From Serratia symbiotica (lineage in GTDB: Bacteria; Pseudomonadota; Gammaproteobacteria; Enterobacterales; Enterobacteriaceae): 64,000 nucleotides of DNA. Positions 25,801 to 39,300 of this stretch are shown here, piece by piece; position 1 is the first letter of the stretch; each line of letters opens with the position of its first letter. Below the pieces are notes generated by a model that was not told the DNA's origin, did no database searches, and saw only the letters and a list, made by a program, of their open reading frames with translations. Location: the NCBI GenBank assembly GCA_900380265.1, contig LR025083.1, positions 1,488,001-1,552,000 on the forward strand. The letters run 5' to 3'. The translations under genes and the position numbers were made by a program.

Positions 25801-28800
25801 GATAAAGCCTATGAAGAGACGCACACGAGAAACGGGAAGCCAAACATGATTCCAAAGCTTACGCCAGGTAGCACACGCAGTTCTCCTAAATCCTGATGAT
25901 ATTTTCTGGAAAAATTATCCGATAGCACGCCAAAGAGAATGGTAATAAGTCGCCTTGTCTGGATGTTACTATAGGATTAGAGATCCTAATATTGCGAATA
26001 AAATCAGAAAGTAGTATTCAACTTGGTGTATTTTCAAAAAATCACCCTATAGCACTGTACTCTTCCGACAAGCATTCCTCTTTTCTTCTCTCCTTTAAGC
26101 ACTATCTTGAAGGTACATCGAATGAATTGTCAGCGATGCAGAAAGATACAGAAATAACATTTCCTGCCGTAGTCAGAGACTCTTAAAGAGGGATTATTCT
26201 AATTAATCAGCATACGTTTATGAAAACAATTCCTGTTTCTGAAAAGCAAGAGAAATTCAAAGTAAGGATCATGCACACAATAGTTACCCAATAACCACTA
26301 TAGCTCACCGGATATTTACTACTGCCAGCCAATGATGAGCCAGCCAATCAATCATATCACCGCTATATACACCGCCCATAATTCTGCTCCACCACTAATA
26401 ATTCTTTAACCTGATATAACTAGCATGGACGATAAAGTAAGATCGAAGAGATCAATCAATATTAGCCACCCATGACACCAAACGAAGAAGAGCAGCATCG
26501 AGAGGCTTCCGGCGGATACCACTAGCACTTCCAGTACAAGGATTACCAGTAGCATATTGGAAGTATGTGCCGTTAGGATAAGGACTAAGTGGCGGGCACA
26601 CTCAAACATGCACCAGTACTACTCACCTTTCTATTGAGTAAAAACGTTTAAATATGTGCCAACCATACGAACAGACAGTCGATTACTATAAAATACATCA
26701 GGCTTTTCTAGCATCACAAAGATTGCTGTTAGTTACTTACCCTATTCAATCTCTAGAATATTTAGTGATGTCCGTCCACGACACACCTGCACCTAGTATT
26801 AGCGATTCAGAAATAGGCAACCAAGAGTAACACTGGACATTTATCTAGCAAATAGTGCCGGCCCCTCATAGCATACCGATCATCATATATGCTAAACTTA
26901 TTAGTTTACCTATTTAATCTAGTTCATTATTAGGATAAGGAGTAACCTCAATAATGGGGATTACACGCATCTTATGGTGCTTCTGTGATAGAAAAAAGCA
27001 TGAAAAATAAACAATATCAGAGCGAACAGAAGGAATTGAAAGAACAATCACATCCAACTCATCTTTAGCCTGCTATTTACCGATACAGTTCACACCTAAG
27101 ACGTTGAGTATAAAACTGGTAATAGAGAGTGAGTAATTGATTCAAGTACCAGAAAAGCATCCGAATTAAGTAAGGCCAATAGACCATTGTGGGAATGTAT
27201 TGGGAATAAATAAAATAGTGGCGGTAACTCTTCACTAATAGTTTATTTAACTACTAATAAAACAGTTCCCACTAGGTGAATAGATCCAAGAGGGTATCGA
27301 TTAGCACTACGGCATAGCCTAATACCAGAATGATTTTTCATACACTAAACGATGAATCATGCAATTGTCAAGCCTAGCCTGCTCCTCTGACATTTTATTG
27401 CAGAGATGACAGAAGTCTAGAGGAGAAGCCGCTGCTTTGTGGAAAGCACTAATGCCGATTTAAACACTTCTTTGTCAACTTAAACAGGGTCATTCCCTAT
27501 AGACTACTTGCTTAATAGTACCGAATTGGCATTCAATAAACTGGTCGTTACCTTGATACAGCTCATTTGGTGACTAAGTTCGGCTCTAGAATGATACAAA
27601 GACCATCGCAACAAGATGGTAGAGTGGTGCTGAACTTCTAGTAACCTGCCACCAGGCACTGGTGTTAATAACAGGATCGCACGCAGTCCATGGATTCCTG
27701 TCGTCGTTTATCACTTAAAGTGATTTTCAGTTGATACCGCTCTAGTACCTAGCACTCTCTGTCGAATGCTGCGCAAAACTATTGTTTCCGATGCCTGCGC
27801 GATCAGCGGGTTAGGCTAGAAACATCTAAAGGTACCCATGCGCAATATGGGTCACTTGATTCAAGCATGCTAACTATTACTGCTTGGATCATTATCATTA
27901 TTTTGTTCAACCTAAAAAATCAAAAGATGCGTCATCGGTTAACAAGGTGTTATATTTACGTATTCTGCAAACAGAATACGGTATCGGCTTGCACAAAGAG
28001 TGCAACCTTGTGGAGGTCTCCCGCCTACCGCAAACGTTTAACAAAACTACTGGTAGGCATAACAAAAGTTTATTAATTGACGTAAACCTATATACTCATT
28101 AATAAAACTTTAATTTTTTATTTTATTAATGATATTTGCCTCAAACTCGAGTTATAGGAAGTCCCCAACGATAAAGCCTCTGTTGCTTACATGGAAACCA
28201 AACCTAAAAAGGAAAGCTAATCCAACTGCTCTTGGTTTTATAGAGAACAAATACTAGTTTAAAAATATCTTGCTAAGATGACTTAGTGAAATTATTTAGA
28301 ATAAAATTGAATTAAGTATTGCACAATAGAATGGTTAAATATTCTGAACTTTTTAGCTTATATCACTAGCACACGGAATTTATTAGCTGAAACAACAAAG
28401 CCTCACAGATCTAGCTGGACGGCACTGCGAATAGGCATGAATAATTGCCGCCAGTCTTAGTTACATCTAAGACTGACAGATCACTTTCTTGTTTTTTTCC
28501 AGCATTTACGGTTAACCTATTGCATATAAATTCCCTTTCAATAATTCTATTTTAAACCTAGCGTATTCATATGGCCCTACTCGCCATAGTGATGGGATAA
28601 CTTACTAATCGCTCTGAGTAATAACGTACAAGCTAATAATTTAGATCTAAAATCCCCTATTTGGCATATGCAAACAGTACATCTCTGCCACTTCCAGTAA
28701 AACTGGCGGGGAGCTTGCTATCGGATATAAAGCTACCGGGTATAACGAGTTATACGGCACTAACTCTACGTGAATGTCTTTTTTTGCTTTTTCTTGTAAT

Positions 28801-31203
28801 ATCATTATTGCTCATCTCAGCAAGAATGCTGGTACGGTATTGTACCGTCTTTCACACTACCATCTTGAATTTAGCAACGGCAAATTTATGCACTTTTTGA
28901 GAAAGTAATCTATTCAATAGGAATAGATTGGCCACTGATATGACAACCAAGCATAGGGGGGCTCTAAAAGCTACTCACTCTCTTTTGCTGAGCTAGTGAA
29001 ACGCTATCAATTCAGCTACCTAGATATCGACCTTCTGACTAAAAAGTCAGCAAGGATTACAAACTTTAGCTACTAAAGCCTTACTACATATCCCCTATTT
29101 TTAATTATTCCATGAACGCTCCCTAATCCGCAATAGCGATATTCATAAAAAAAGAAACAGCGATAGAATATATTCACAGAGACGTCACGCTCATTTTATG
29201 CACGGTGAATAGAAACACCCCATCAGTGTATGCACTAGCTAAGGACAAAGATATTATCTCCGCTTTCTCTGATTCTTATTTATGCCATCTTGACCAGCAC
29301 CTATTCGTTATAGCTGAAGGACATAGAGTCCATGTTAGTTTCTTTTCAGCTGAATCCCAGTCAAAAACGTTGTTTCTTAGTTAATTCTAAGAGGCAGAGA
29401 TGTAAAACGGACATCCTCACCTTCTTTAGATAATGTGTAGATTACCCCCTTCACATTATAAATAACTTTTCTTCATTCTGTTCAGCATTTTCTATGCTTC
29501 TTAGCAAGCTAATACATGCACATTGTATTAGCTTCAGAGAGTAGGAGACCGTCTTCGCGCATCACCTATCTTGTCTCGACGATAGAGATGAGTGTTACTT
29601 TTGTTGACTCAACAGTATAACATAGCACTTCAAGCTACACCCTTTAGTCATGAGACTAATATTCAGAAATATCATAATGTAAAGATCTCACTAACAAATT
29701 CCCTAAATCGAAATCGTCGAAAATACAGAATAGCTACTCTGTCTTGATCGCGCCTGCTTTAACACCTACCAGCAGTCACTTTATTAGGCCTATCGATATT
29801 TACAGGCGGAAGCCCTTACTAACTTACTAAAGCGAAGTAAACTATCAGGGGATCATCTCTTAATAAGAGCGCTAAAAACAGGCAGGAAGAGGGAAACTCC
29901 GGATAATAATTTTATTGCTGGATCATCAGACTACCATACGCATAAACGCTATCCTCAGCGTCAGAATTTATGCTGGCGCTTTATAGAAGATAGGAAATCC
30001 TATTCGAGATCATTTTTTTCTGATCTCGAAGCTTGAACTAACCACATTAAGGTTATCTGGTCTACTGACCTTAATAAAATTGCCTTAAAGATTAACGCCA
30101 GATCAAAACAGGTTCAAACTATAATAGTTAAACTGGAGTTTATTGACACACTTAACACCCACCACTGACAGTGGTGAGAGAAAGACTTCGCATTACAACC
30201 TAGTACACTTACAGTAATGGCCTGAATTAGCTACCGAACAAAGATCTAGCACTTATCACCCGATATATTGGCCTACCAGCTATAGCAACACCTAATAAAT
30301 CACTCTATTTCCTATAATTATTGATCGCCAAGCTCACGAAAAGTAGTAATGAACTGTTGAAAGAAAAGATTCCACCATTGTTAATGATATCATCTATAGC
30401 ACATTGTCAAAGTTGCCTTCTGACACAGCAATATTTTAAAAGTTCCCACCAACCTATTCAAGGCATGATCGTCATATTATAAGAGCCATTCATTTTCAGT
30501 TTGACGAAACGCTATAATATAAACTTGCGTAAGTTAAATTTAATTTAGATTTATGCTTAACACAGTTGTCGAGATAATCAACTAGCGGATCTCAAATGTA
30601 TGTTAGATGTGCTAAATGGCAAAGCGGTATCAGGTAATTGATGGAATATCAGCCAATAGCAAATCTATGAACATATTTTCCAACCAGGCAAACCGCGGGA
30701 AAGAAACTGTCATAAATACACGATCATTAAATACTTTATAAAGCAATCTGCGAATATGAAGTGTAGAGAACCGTAACTTGCAGAGAAAATTTTTTATAAA
30801 AAATATGATCCAGATCATGTTAGATCACAGCTATAATGAAAGAAATAAAATACGACAACTAATCTTACACAAACCTTGCATACTTTGCACTTTATCATTC
30901 TCCGAAATCCATAGAGCAGCCAACCTGTATCGTGCGTTATTAAAATATCGATAGCATTTAAGATAAGTGGAAGGAAACCTGCAACCCCACCTAATGGAAT
31001 CCTTAAAATCTGTAAATTATTTCTTATAAAAAGTTGATCTCTAAGCATGGTGTAAGAATCAAATTCAACCTCTGAAACGATTTCCAAGAGAAGGGTTTAA
31101 AAGTCCTTTACCTTCAGTTATGCTGTCAGCTCTGCGTTAGAACTCAAGCCACAAAGAGAACGAGTCTGTTTGTAAAGCTAAATACAGCCAGATCTAGGAT
31201 ATA
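22881..31203. other. Non-coding eroded DNA
   Basis: More than 8 kb with no gene I can support. The longest frame (116 codons at 24775-25125, minus) has no recognisable domain. A short hydrophobic frame at 23817-24005 (plus) faintly recalls a membrane-protein relic but cannot be assigned. Clean hairpins occur at 28452-28475, 28907-28929, 29506-29534 and 30003-30030. Confidence 0.7.
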
Positions 31204-31209
31204 AAGGAG
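31204..31209 (+). promoter_or_regulatory. Shine-Dalgarno for an upstream in-frame tusE start
   Basis: AAGGAG lies five bases before the ATG at 31215, which is in frame with tusE 41 codons upstream of the normal start. It is a better ribosome site than the GAGG just before the canonical start at 31338. Which start is used decides whether TusE carries an N-terminal extension. Confidence 0.5.
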
Positions 31210-31337
31210 CAAATATGCAAGCGATTGATCAGGCATCACTGGCAGTTCACCAGACCCTTCGATGCTATGGGCAAAGAAGTATTATGAAAATTTTGATAAA
31301 CTCACACCCATTTCAAGCTATCCGTTACCGAGGCAAA

Positions 31338-31667
31338 ATGTTGGAGTTTGAAGGTCAAGTCATTGAAACTGACTCTCAAGGTTACCTGAGAAATAGCACT
31401 GATTGGCATGAAGCCTTAGCACAGCTCCTAGCTGCACAGGAGGGGATTACGCTTACTGAGGTGCATTGGGAAGTGGTACGTTTTGTGCGTAATTTTTACC
31501 AACAATTTAATACTTCGCCGGCAATCCGTATACTAGTTAAGGCCATTATGCAGAAATATGGTGAGGAAAAAGGCAATAGCCGCTATCTCTACAAGATATT
31601 CCCGAAAGGTCCAGCGAAACAAGCAGCTAAAATAGCTGGTCTGCCACAACCAGTAAAATGCATCTGA
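31338..31667 (+). CDS. tusE: Sulfur-relay protein TusE
   Basis: TusE (DsrC/YccK family) takes persulfide sulfur from the TusBCD complex and hands it to MnmA for 2-thiolation of U34 in tRNA-Lys, -Glu and -Gln. From Met 31338 the product is 109 residues, the family length, and closely follows E. coli Tus[41 protein letters not shown] and the C-terminal KPVKCI-like end (QPVKCI). The sulfur-carrying penultimate cysteine (Cys108) is intact. A GAGG lies seven bases before this start. The frame continues upstream to an ATG at 31215 with a strong AAGGAG, adding 41 residues that resemble nothing I know; I prefer the canonical start. The usual neighbours yccA and yccX are gone. Retention of tusE fits retention of U34 modification of other tRNAs. 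Confidence 0.94.
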   Translation: MLEFEGQVIETDSQGYLRNSTDWHEALAQLLAAQEGITLTEVHWEVVRFVRNFYQQFNTSPAIRILVKAIMQKYGEEKGNSRYLYKIFPKGPAKQAAKIAGLPQPVKCI

Positions 31668-33000
31668 TAGATTAGATCGACTATACTTCCATATAAGGTA
31701 TTAGTATTGAATATTTTCCCGGCGAATGAGGGCTGTAAATTTCTACACTCAAATCCATTAGTTAATCAGCGATTATGCTATCCGACTACTATTCCTACGT
31801 GTACGGAGGTTGCCTATTTTATATCTATAAAAATATGTATCAGGGCAAATATGTTACATATCGTGATCTGTTATTGTTACGGTGTTATCCTTGCTCCCGT
31901 ACGCCAGAATCATTCTTTGCTCTAAATACAGCAACCGTTGTGCTATAGGCACTTTCTCTCTCCATAAAGGACGTAATTAGTACTTACTTCGTCATCATCT
32001 GTACCTGTTCTCTGTTACACATTCAGCACGTGTAGGATCAAAACTCCCGATGTAACTATTAATATTCATGCCACATAAGGTAAATAGCAACGCATCACTC
32101 TTACTCCTGTTATCGTCTAAACCCGTCCACGAATCTGGACTTCAGTAAGATGGAGGGATCTAATACAACTTAGATATCCATTATTTACAATGGCCACAAT
32201 ACTGGTATCATTGAATAGTGGAACAGGAATAGCTATTAATTGGTTTTAGAGTTTCTGTCAGAATAGCTGTTGGGTGCCTCGGAAGGCATGTCCATGCATC
32301 ACCCCTCTCTATATGGTTCGTGGTATTACGGTTCGGCGTACTTAATGTACGAACACTCTTATATTGCCTTTCGTAAACAATATTTAGCACTAATCAAGAA
32401 AGCAGCGCAGCTCGAAATACCGCCTAAACTCTCACCAACTACCGGGAATGGTATGAGCCGTCAACCGATATCTAGTATCATTAAAGGCACCGATTTATAT
32501 CGATCAAGGCGATAGCAACATTTCTGCCACTAATGATGTTTTTGAGCCCTGACACTAATTATTTGTACGGTCTTTCTGCCGCTTCCTTGATGGTGCTTGC
32601 TAGATATGATGAGTGACGTAACTTCACAGGTAGAATATTGATCTGGGCCAACAAACCGTTAACCGGAAACAAAAATTAGATCTGAATAAGGTAAAGCTCA
32701 TAAGTGAGAACGTTTCCAAACTACTCCGCAATTGCCGCGTGCAAGGCGGAAACATTAGATCTCTTCATCATGAACGCAACGACATTTATTGATAACAAAA
32801 CTAGTCCCCTGTGTCTGCCTCGGCTATAAAGATATGAATCTTCTAATGTTGCATTCTCTTAACACTGGCGATATTTTCTGCGAATTTGATTGCAGGCGAT
32901 TCCGTTATAAAATTTGGCTGATAACGAGTTATACTGCGGATGCTATGTAAAAATTATAGATCAATTCAGAAATCTACTACCATTCAATTGTTGTGACTTA
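31668..33000. other. Non-coding eroded DNA
   Basis: No supportable gene follows tusE. An 81-codon frame at 32270-32515 (plus) starts with TTG, has no ribosome site of note and no recognisable domain. Confidence 0.65.
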
Positions 33001-36000
33001 TCCTGAAGAGTTATATTTCAAGGATTAAGAATGTCGTTCGATGTACTGTACAATACGCTATTTGCCTTTATCTATAAAGCCATGTACTTATTAACAATCT
33101 GTGATGATAATTACCAGAAAATTCTCTCTTGACAATAAACCTGCTATACACTGCTTAATATTTATAATTCGTTATTTATATCAAATCCACATACCGTTTT
33201 TAACGGACTGAGAATACCTTTTAAATAGGGTACCTAGAAAACATTCTAGGCTGATTTTTAATCACTGATTTACTTCTTTAAACCATAATACACCTGTTTT
33301 TAACAGTCTAGAATTGATTGAAAATATATAGGTAATGTACGACTTAATGTATTTATCTCGTCCGTTAACTTATTTAGCGTAATAGTCTTCTCCTTGTTTA
33401 TCCACAGATTATCTGGCATGTCTATTTCCATTATTAACCAACAACAAATTAGATGTCTACTTTTTACGACCATACAGGTCTATTTTCACGTATTCAGAGA
33501 CTCCCCTACACTTCTTTGGATATGCGGCTGATTACTAGTTAAATAATAAGATTTCTATGCTATATTTTATTATTCTAGACAAAAGGGCCACATTTAATCG
33601 GTCATCTACTCTAATTGAAACATCTTCTCGCTGATCTTAGGAAGATATATACTCGTTCCACGAGCCTGAAGAAATACAGTACGTACGTTAGTGATGGTTA
33701 CTTTCTAACCACTCTATTATGCTAATATAAGTTAATTTTTGAATCCAAGACATCATCTTATCTTAACTAAATCACTCTATTAGATACTAACAAAAAGACT
33801 TATTAAAAATTAATACCTCAGTCAAGATTAAAGATGGTAGTAAATAAAAACCTCCTTATTAGGCTGAGTCATTGACAAAAGATAAATAAGATTCTTTTAC
33901 TCATTTAAAAAAAGAGTACGGCATAACATCTTACTGTATTCTATGTCTCATAGCAAAGTATTTAAAGTACGCGCACTTTATTAAAGTGTCCGCAGTACTC
34001 ACATTTTTATACCCATGCTATTCTTCTTATTGTATCTTGCAAGTCATAACACTCTAAATATTTATATATGGAGAGATATCAATTGTACTTAGATGGACAG
34101 CCTTACGAACTTAATTGAAGTAAATATCTATGCTTCTATTAAAAAATATCTATTAGATATATATTAATATGAATTACTCAATTCAATATGTAATTAGCAT
34201 CAATAACAATCACCTAATAAATAGGTCAAGTATTTTATCTGTAAAACTAAAATAGTTAATAATTTATTTTAGTTAGTGTATAACCTACTCATTATTTCAT
34301 AAATCTAAAGTGAGTCTTGTCTTGCTCATGTTTCATTAAGTTATAAATAGAGCGTTCAAGGGTTATTGAATTGTACCATGCGTATCAATATAACAGAATT
34401 ATATATTCTTTAATTTTACACTAATACATATAAATATTTTATTATAAATTAGTTTAAGTATCGAATTGTTATACTGTTATACTTATATAATAAGTTTACT
34501 CAATTTATTTAAATGCTTCTTTTAGAGTTATTAGAGATACTCTTAAATATAAATCCTGCTTTATTATTAGATAATGATATGTCCTGCATTGATTTCTATT
34601 TTGTGCGCAAAGATTCCTTTAAATTTATCTTCAGATTAGCGGATACTTAAAATATATTTCTTATTGATATTGATTAATATCAATGCAAGAATAATATGCT
34701 TACTTCCAAGCATGGAATATGGACTTTCTTAAAGATTTAAAAATTTGCATAATACTATGGAAAGCGTGCAGTGTTCCTTTTCATTGACAGAAATAGACAC
34801 TATAAGCATGCGGAGCCAGTAGGTAGATTGAGATGAATAGCATATTTTTTAGCCATATTTCCAACGCCAGCGTACCACTTTATATGCTCACCTTTCTCCT
34901 TATAGAAACAGGTGAAAAGAGAAAGCTGATCTGTAAGTATAATAAGATGAACCGCCTGTTTACGTTCAGTAGTAGTACTGAAGATCTCTTAATAGACTTT
35001 TTATAAATCCTCAGTGAGTTCGGCAATAAATTTCACATCTAATTAAATACAAATTATAATTAATAATAGTATCTTTTATAACCCAAGCAGGTAATTGATT
35101 AATACTCGCTGAAATTTTAGAAAATGTTTATATGAAAACTCGTCGTACGCTACAGTTCGCTGAACTCTATCTTATTGTAATTCAAGACTTAAATTTTTAA
35201 TTGACTGAACTTTAAAATCGCATACAAATAAATAATTACTCTGTAAAGTGCGCATATTCCATAAAGTGGAAGTTATTGTTTACCATTATTCTAGTAATCT
35301 AGGGATTAGATCCTATCTACACCAGCCAGAGTCGTGCTTAGTTCCACTTAATCTCACCTTCCTTATTAATATCAGTATTATTGATCAATATTTTATACCT
35401 ATACGCACAAGCCTTTTGTTTACTAAGCGACTGACATCTACTTTTCTATTCTATCTGCAAACACATGAATACCATTTCCCCGATATGGCATTAAGTTAAT
35501 ATTTGAGACCTTCTATTAGTTATCATCTTCTATTTCACCTTAATATACTTACTTAAGTATCTTCCATTATATATCCACAACACATACTATACTTTAATAG
35601 TATAGGGTTATATAGATTAGTACTATGATATACTTTTTAAGTAAATAGCAATATCTATAATAAATACCTCTACTTAGAGTTACTTAATAGGAACAATTTA
35701 TTTAGTTTATTTAAAATAAAGCGGAAAATCTTCATCCTTCTTGTCTCGAATAATTATAAAGAAGTTATATGAGTTATTATGAGGTAAATATAAGTAACCA
35801 ACTAATTAACATACTCTTGACAGCAGAATAACTATAATAATATGATCAGTTAGATCATATTCAAAAGTGTATAATATCAATTATTTAATACTAATAATAT
35901 GATTTAAATCAATATGTTAACAGAATACCGCGTAACATACTTAACACTTATCATGAAAATGTGATTATGTGCTGACAAATCCTATGCCATGCGAATATTA

Positions 36001-36300
36001 ACTGATACTAACTCAATAGTTATGTGCCTTTATATAGATATAGTAATATTCTTATTTCGTATAGGTGATTCCACTGTTACAAGACTAGATTAATTCTAAG
36101 TGACTTCAGTATTATTTCTGGATTTGGTTATTAATGAATAGCTCGATCGAAAGCGCACAATTTCGAATCGGTATTTATTTTAAAATAGTTAAATATTTAG
36201 TTTCCTTGCTTATAGAGTTAAAATCACTAATTAACCAGGTACCTAAAACAGTACCAGCGACTATTTATTTATACCTGTGTTATTTAATGCTATTCTCTCC
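33000..36300. other. AT-rich island without genes
   Basis: Base composition drops sharply. Two sampled lines near 34.4 kb are 15-17% GC and one near 35.5 kb is about 25%, whereas a sampled line near 40.2 kb is about 57%. There is no supportable open frame on either strand. Short A/T palindromes occur (for example ATTGATATT/AATATCAAT at 34663-34684). Its origin cannot be read from the sequence. Confidence 0.7.
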
Positions 36301-39300
36301 AACCCAAGTCTGAGCGCCTACTTTCAGACTTATATGTTATTACACAGACGATCATATTAATAATGATCTAACGTAGAGCAAGCCATTAACTACCGGTAAT
36401 GTTCAATTTATAAAACGTCTGCCAACAGTATTGTATACTCTGCAGTAATATTATTAGATATTCTTTGTAGGTGAAAATGTATAGGATTTCACTAGTATGC
36501 ATAAGAAGATTTGGTGAAATTTTCAATTATAGCCAGTAATTGTGTCCGCCACCTAACGTCTGGATTCATCCCAACATCAGCCACAATATTATTGTCCGCT
36601 ATCCTGGAGTAAGCATAGCGGTCTTCATGATGTTCAGTTAGTAAGAGGGCACCGCTATTCTATGAGCATGGGTCAAGTGATCACTGTTACTGATGAACCC
36701 ATCAGAAGTGTTAATTGTCAGACGCATCTCTTTCATCATGCGTGTCTTCCCTGGTCATTACCCATATTCTGAATCTGTCCAGATCATACTGACACTTACG
36801 AGCTAAACAAATGAAGGTTTTTAGTACCTTAATCTCCACATGCTACACTTACATTTCCAAGAACCGAGTTTTTCAATCAGAATTCTCGTTTCCGGACTTC
36901 AAAACGAATTTTACGTTATAGATAACGGTTGGATTACTGTCATGATGACAACTCGAATCACCCACCCTTCAGGCAGAACCTACCCAGTTCATCGATTATT
37001 ACACTCTCGTAAGTTCGTTAGAAGAGTACAAACATGTAGCTATGCTATCTAGCATCGCTACTAGTATTCCTAAAAAGAATTACTCATATAACCTACAGCA
37101 CGATTCATAATAAAATAATGTTTATAGTCATCACCAACCACACCAAGGCAATAAAATCCATATTGATCAGATCACATACTGCATAAATATATCATAGCAG
37201 AATTATCTCCACGAGCCTTACTCTATCTTGGCATATGAGCATAAAACAGAGAACGTTTGTGGGATATCCATCTCTAATCAAAAGACAGATCTACTAAAAA
37301 ATAGCACGACTAAACCTAGGGTTGCTGAAAATATCAAGCTTTTTACTTCATGCAAGCATTCTGTATTCTGTTGACCTATTTTAACGTGATTAGCGTACAG
37401 AACTAGGCCAGTTCCTTATTAGTGAACACCCTTAAATCAGCGTTCCTGTCATTACTGAATGGGTAATCTGAAACTGCAATTAACCGTGTTATCCGTATGC
37501 TTATCAAGTAAGGTTTCCTGCTCAAAGCATGTTGCAATAAAGATTGATTACAAAATCCGCTTTATCCTGGATTACCGCGCTATTATTTCCTGATTAGGCT
37601 ATGATTGCACTTTCTAGGTATCTTTCATCCACTCATACCATAGCTGCGATCAGCTGATTATTATTCGCCATTCGATAAAACCCGGCGAACGCTAGCAGAT
37701 TTTAATTCTCTACTCAGGTATCGATGTCTTCAGCATTTATCCTGTTAAGATATTGAGGATCAACCATGGAAATATGCAAGCCATTCGATGTGGAACCTGC
37801 AATAGCCTTAACTGTATTTCGCACTGGAAGCTGTCGGCGACATAATAAGTTAAGTGACAACATTATAGCTGGAAGTATTGACTCATCTTGGTACAATCTT
37901 TTCAAAAAGGAAAGTCATTACGCACTAGCCCATATCAAAAGATATGAATAGGCGCTAGCACCCTATTCTGCCTCACACAGAATTTTATACAGCATGCGGT
38001 ATCGATACCTAGGTAGAAAATTCTCGCCATCTATTGGCAGCGCGGCTGACTTGCCATCACCGGTCTATACTGTCCTCAGGACGGCCTGGCACCAGACTAT
38101 CGTATAAGCAAGCTTTCCATATAGCTGCAGAAAGTCTCGATATATAATTGTTGTCCGAATCTAAGATAATAATGTATGGTGCACCAGTTGATACAGTGAT
38201 GCGGTGCATTTAATTAGTTTAGATGCAGGAACTCTTGAAATGACACTATCTGAACGCTCTAGAGGGAAAGGCTGAGTGCCCTTTGTAAGAAAATGATATT
38301 TCTGATAATACTAGAGAAGAGCTATTACCTGTCTAGGTTTCCAGCATACCTCACTAGGGCTAGTGCGAAATTCAACCCACCGCATAGTGGCGGCTACTAA
38401 GGATGAAACTTCTTCGGTTGTTTGAACGAAGGTAGGGTAGGCGGCCACGTAGAAGCCTGAGTCCTAAACTGGGAAAACTAAGAAATAAAAAACCAATTAA
38501 GCAGCTCATGTTAACTGCTGGATCGTAATTGGTCTGGTACTTGTCTGAAAGAATTGTGGCTATCTCATGCACGAATATGCATGATGGTTAAGAACGGGTG
38601 CACAAGAAAGAAGGATTCTATCTGTTACTTTTACGCACTCAGTGCGCCATATACAAGTTAGAATCCATCCTCTTTCTTATTTAAAAGTTACTTCTGAACT
38701 TCCTACAGACACAGGATCCAATAGCCACTAGCACATCTCCTTAAAGAACACCTACCAGGCATAGCTGGATTCAGATTGAACAATAATACATAGGCGTAAC
38801 GCAAACTAATAATGATATAGACCGCTTTAAGTTTCCCTTTACTAGCTAGCGGCATACAATTTTGCTAAGCTACCATTATCCAACTCTCATTTTAGTTCAG
38901 GTGATGCACTTGCTCGTCTTTCTAAATATAATCTAATAGTAATAGATTAGGGAAATGCAACCAAATGTGACGGTCAGGCAGTTTTTACCGCTATCACGAC
39001 ACCTTACACCTTGATATAGGTATAATCTGGATATTCACCATCTGTTAAATTCGGCCAACACTCATGAGTTCTGGCCATCGCCAAGAACCCCGGTTAAATT
39101 CCAGACAAGCCTTTACGCTTCGCACGTAGGCACACCTAGTTAATAGGACTCTATCACGATTAGAACATAGTATCGTGTTATCCACACATAAGGCACAACA
39201 GAAATCGCTAGAACTCTTCAGGGTTTATATTATCTTCCTGTACAACTCTCGCTGGCAGGGGATTAGTAGCAATAATATGTACTAGACTTCAAAGGTGAAA

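Noticed and set aside
30630-31087. Two adjacent minus-strand frames overlapping by ATGA, looking like a small operon
   Set aside because: The first starts with TTG and neither has a recognisable domain or ribosome site; both lie within chance length.
33398-33406. Perfect DnaA box TTATCCACA in the AT-rich island (another at 39178-39186), suggesting a replication origin
   Set aside because: Single isolated boxes are expected about once per window by chance; no cluster of boxes, 13-mers or origin-linked genes is present.
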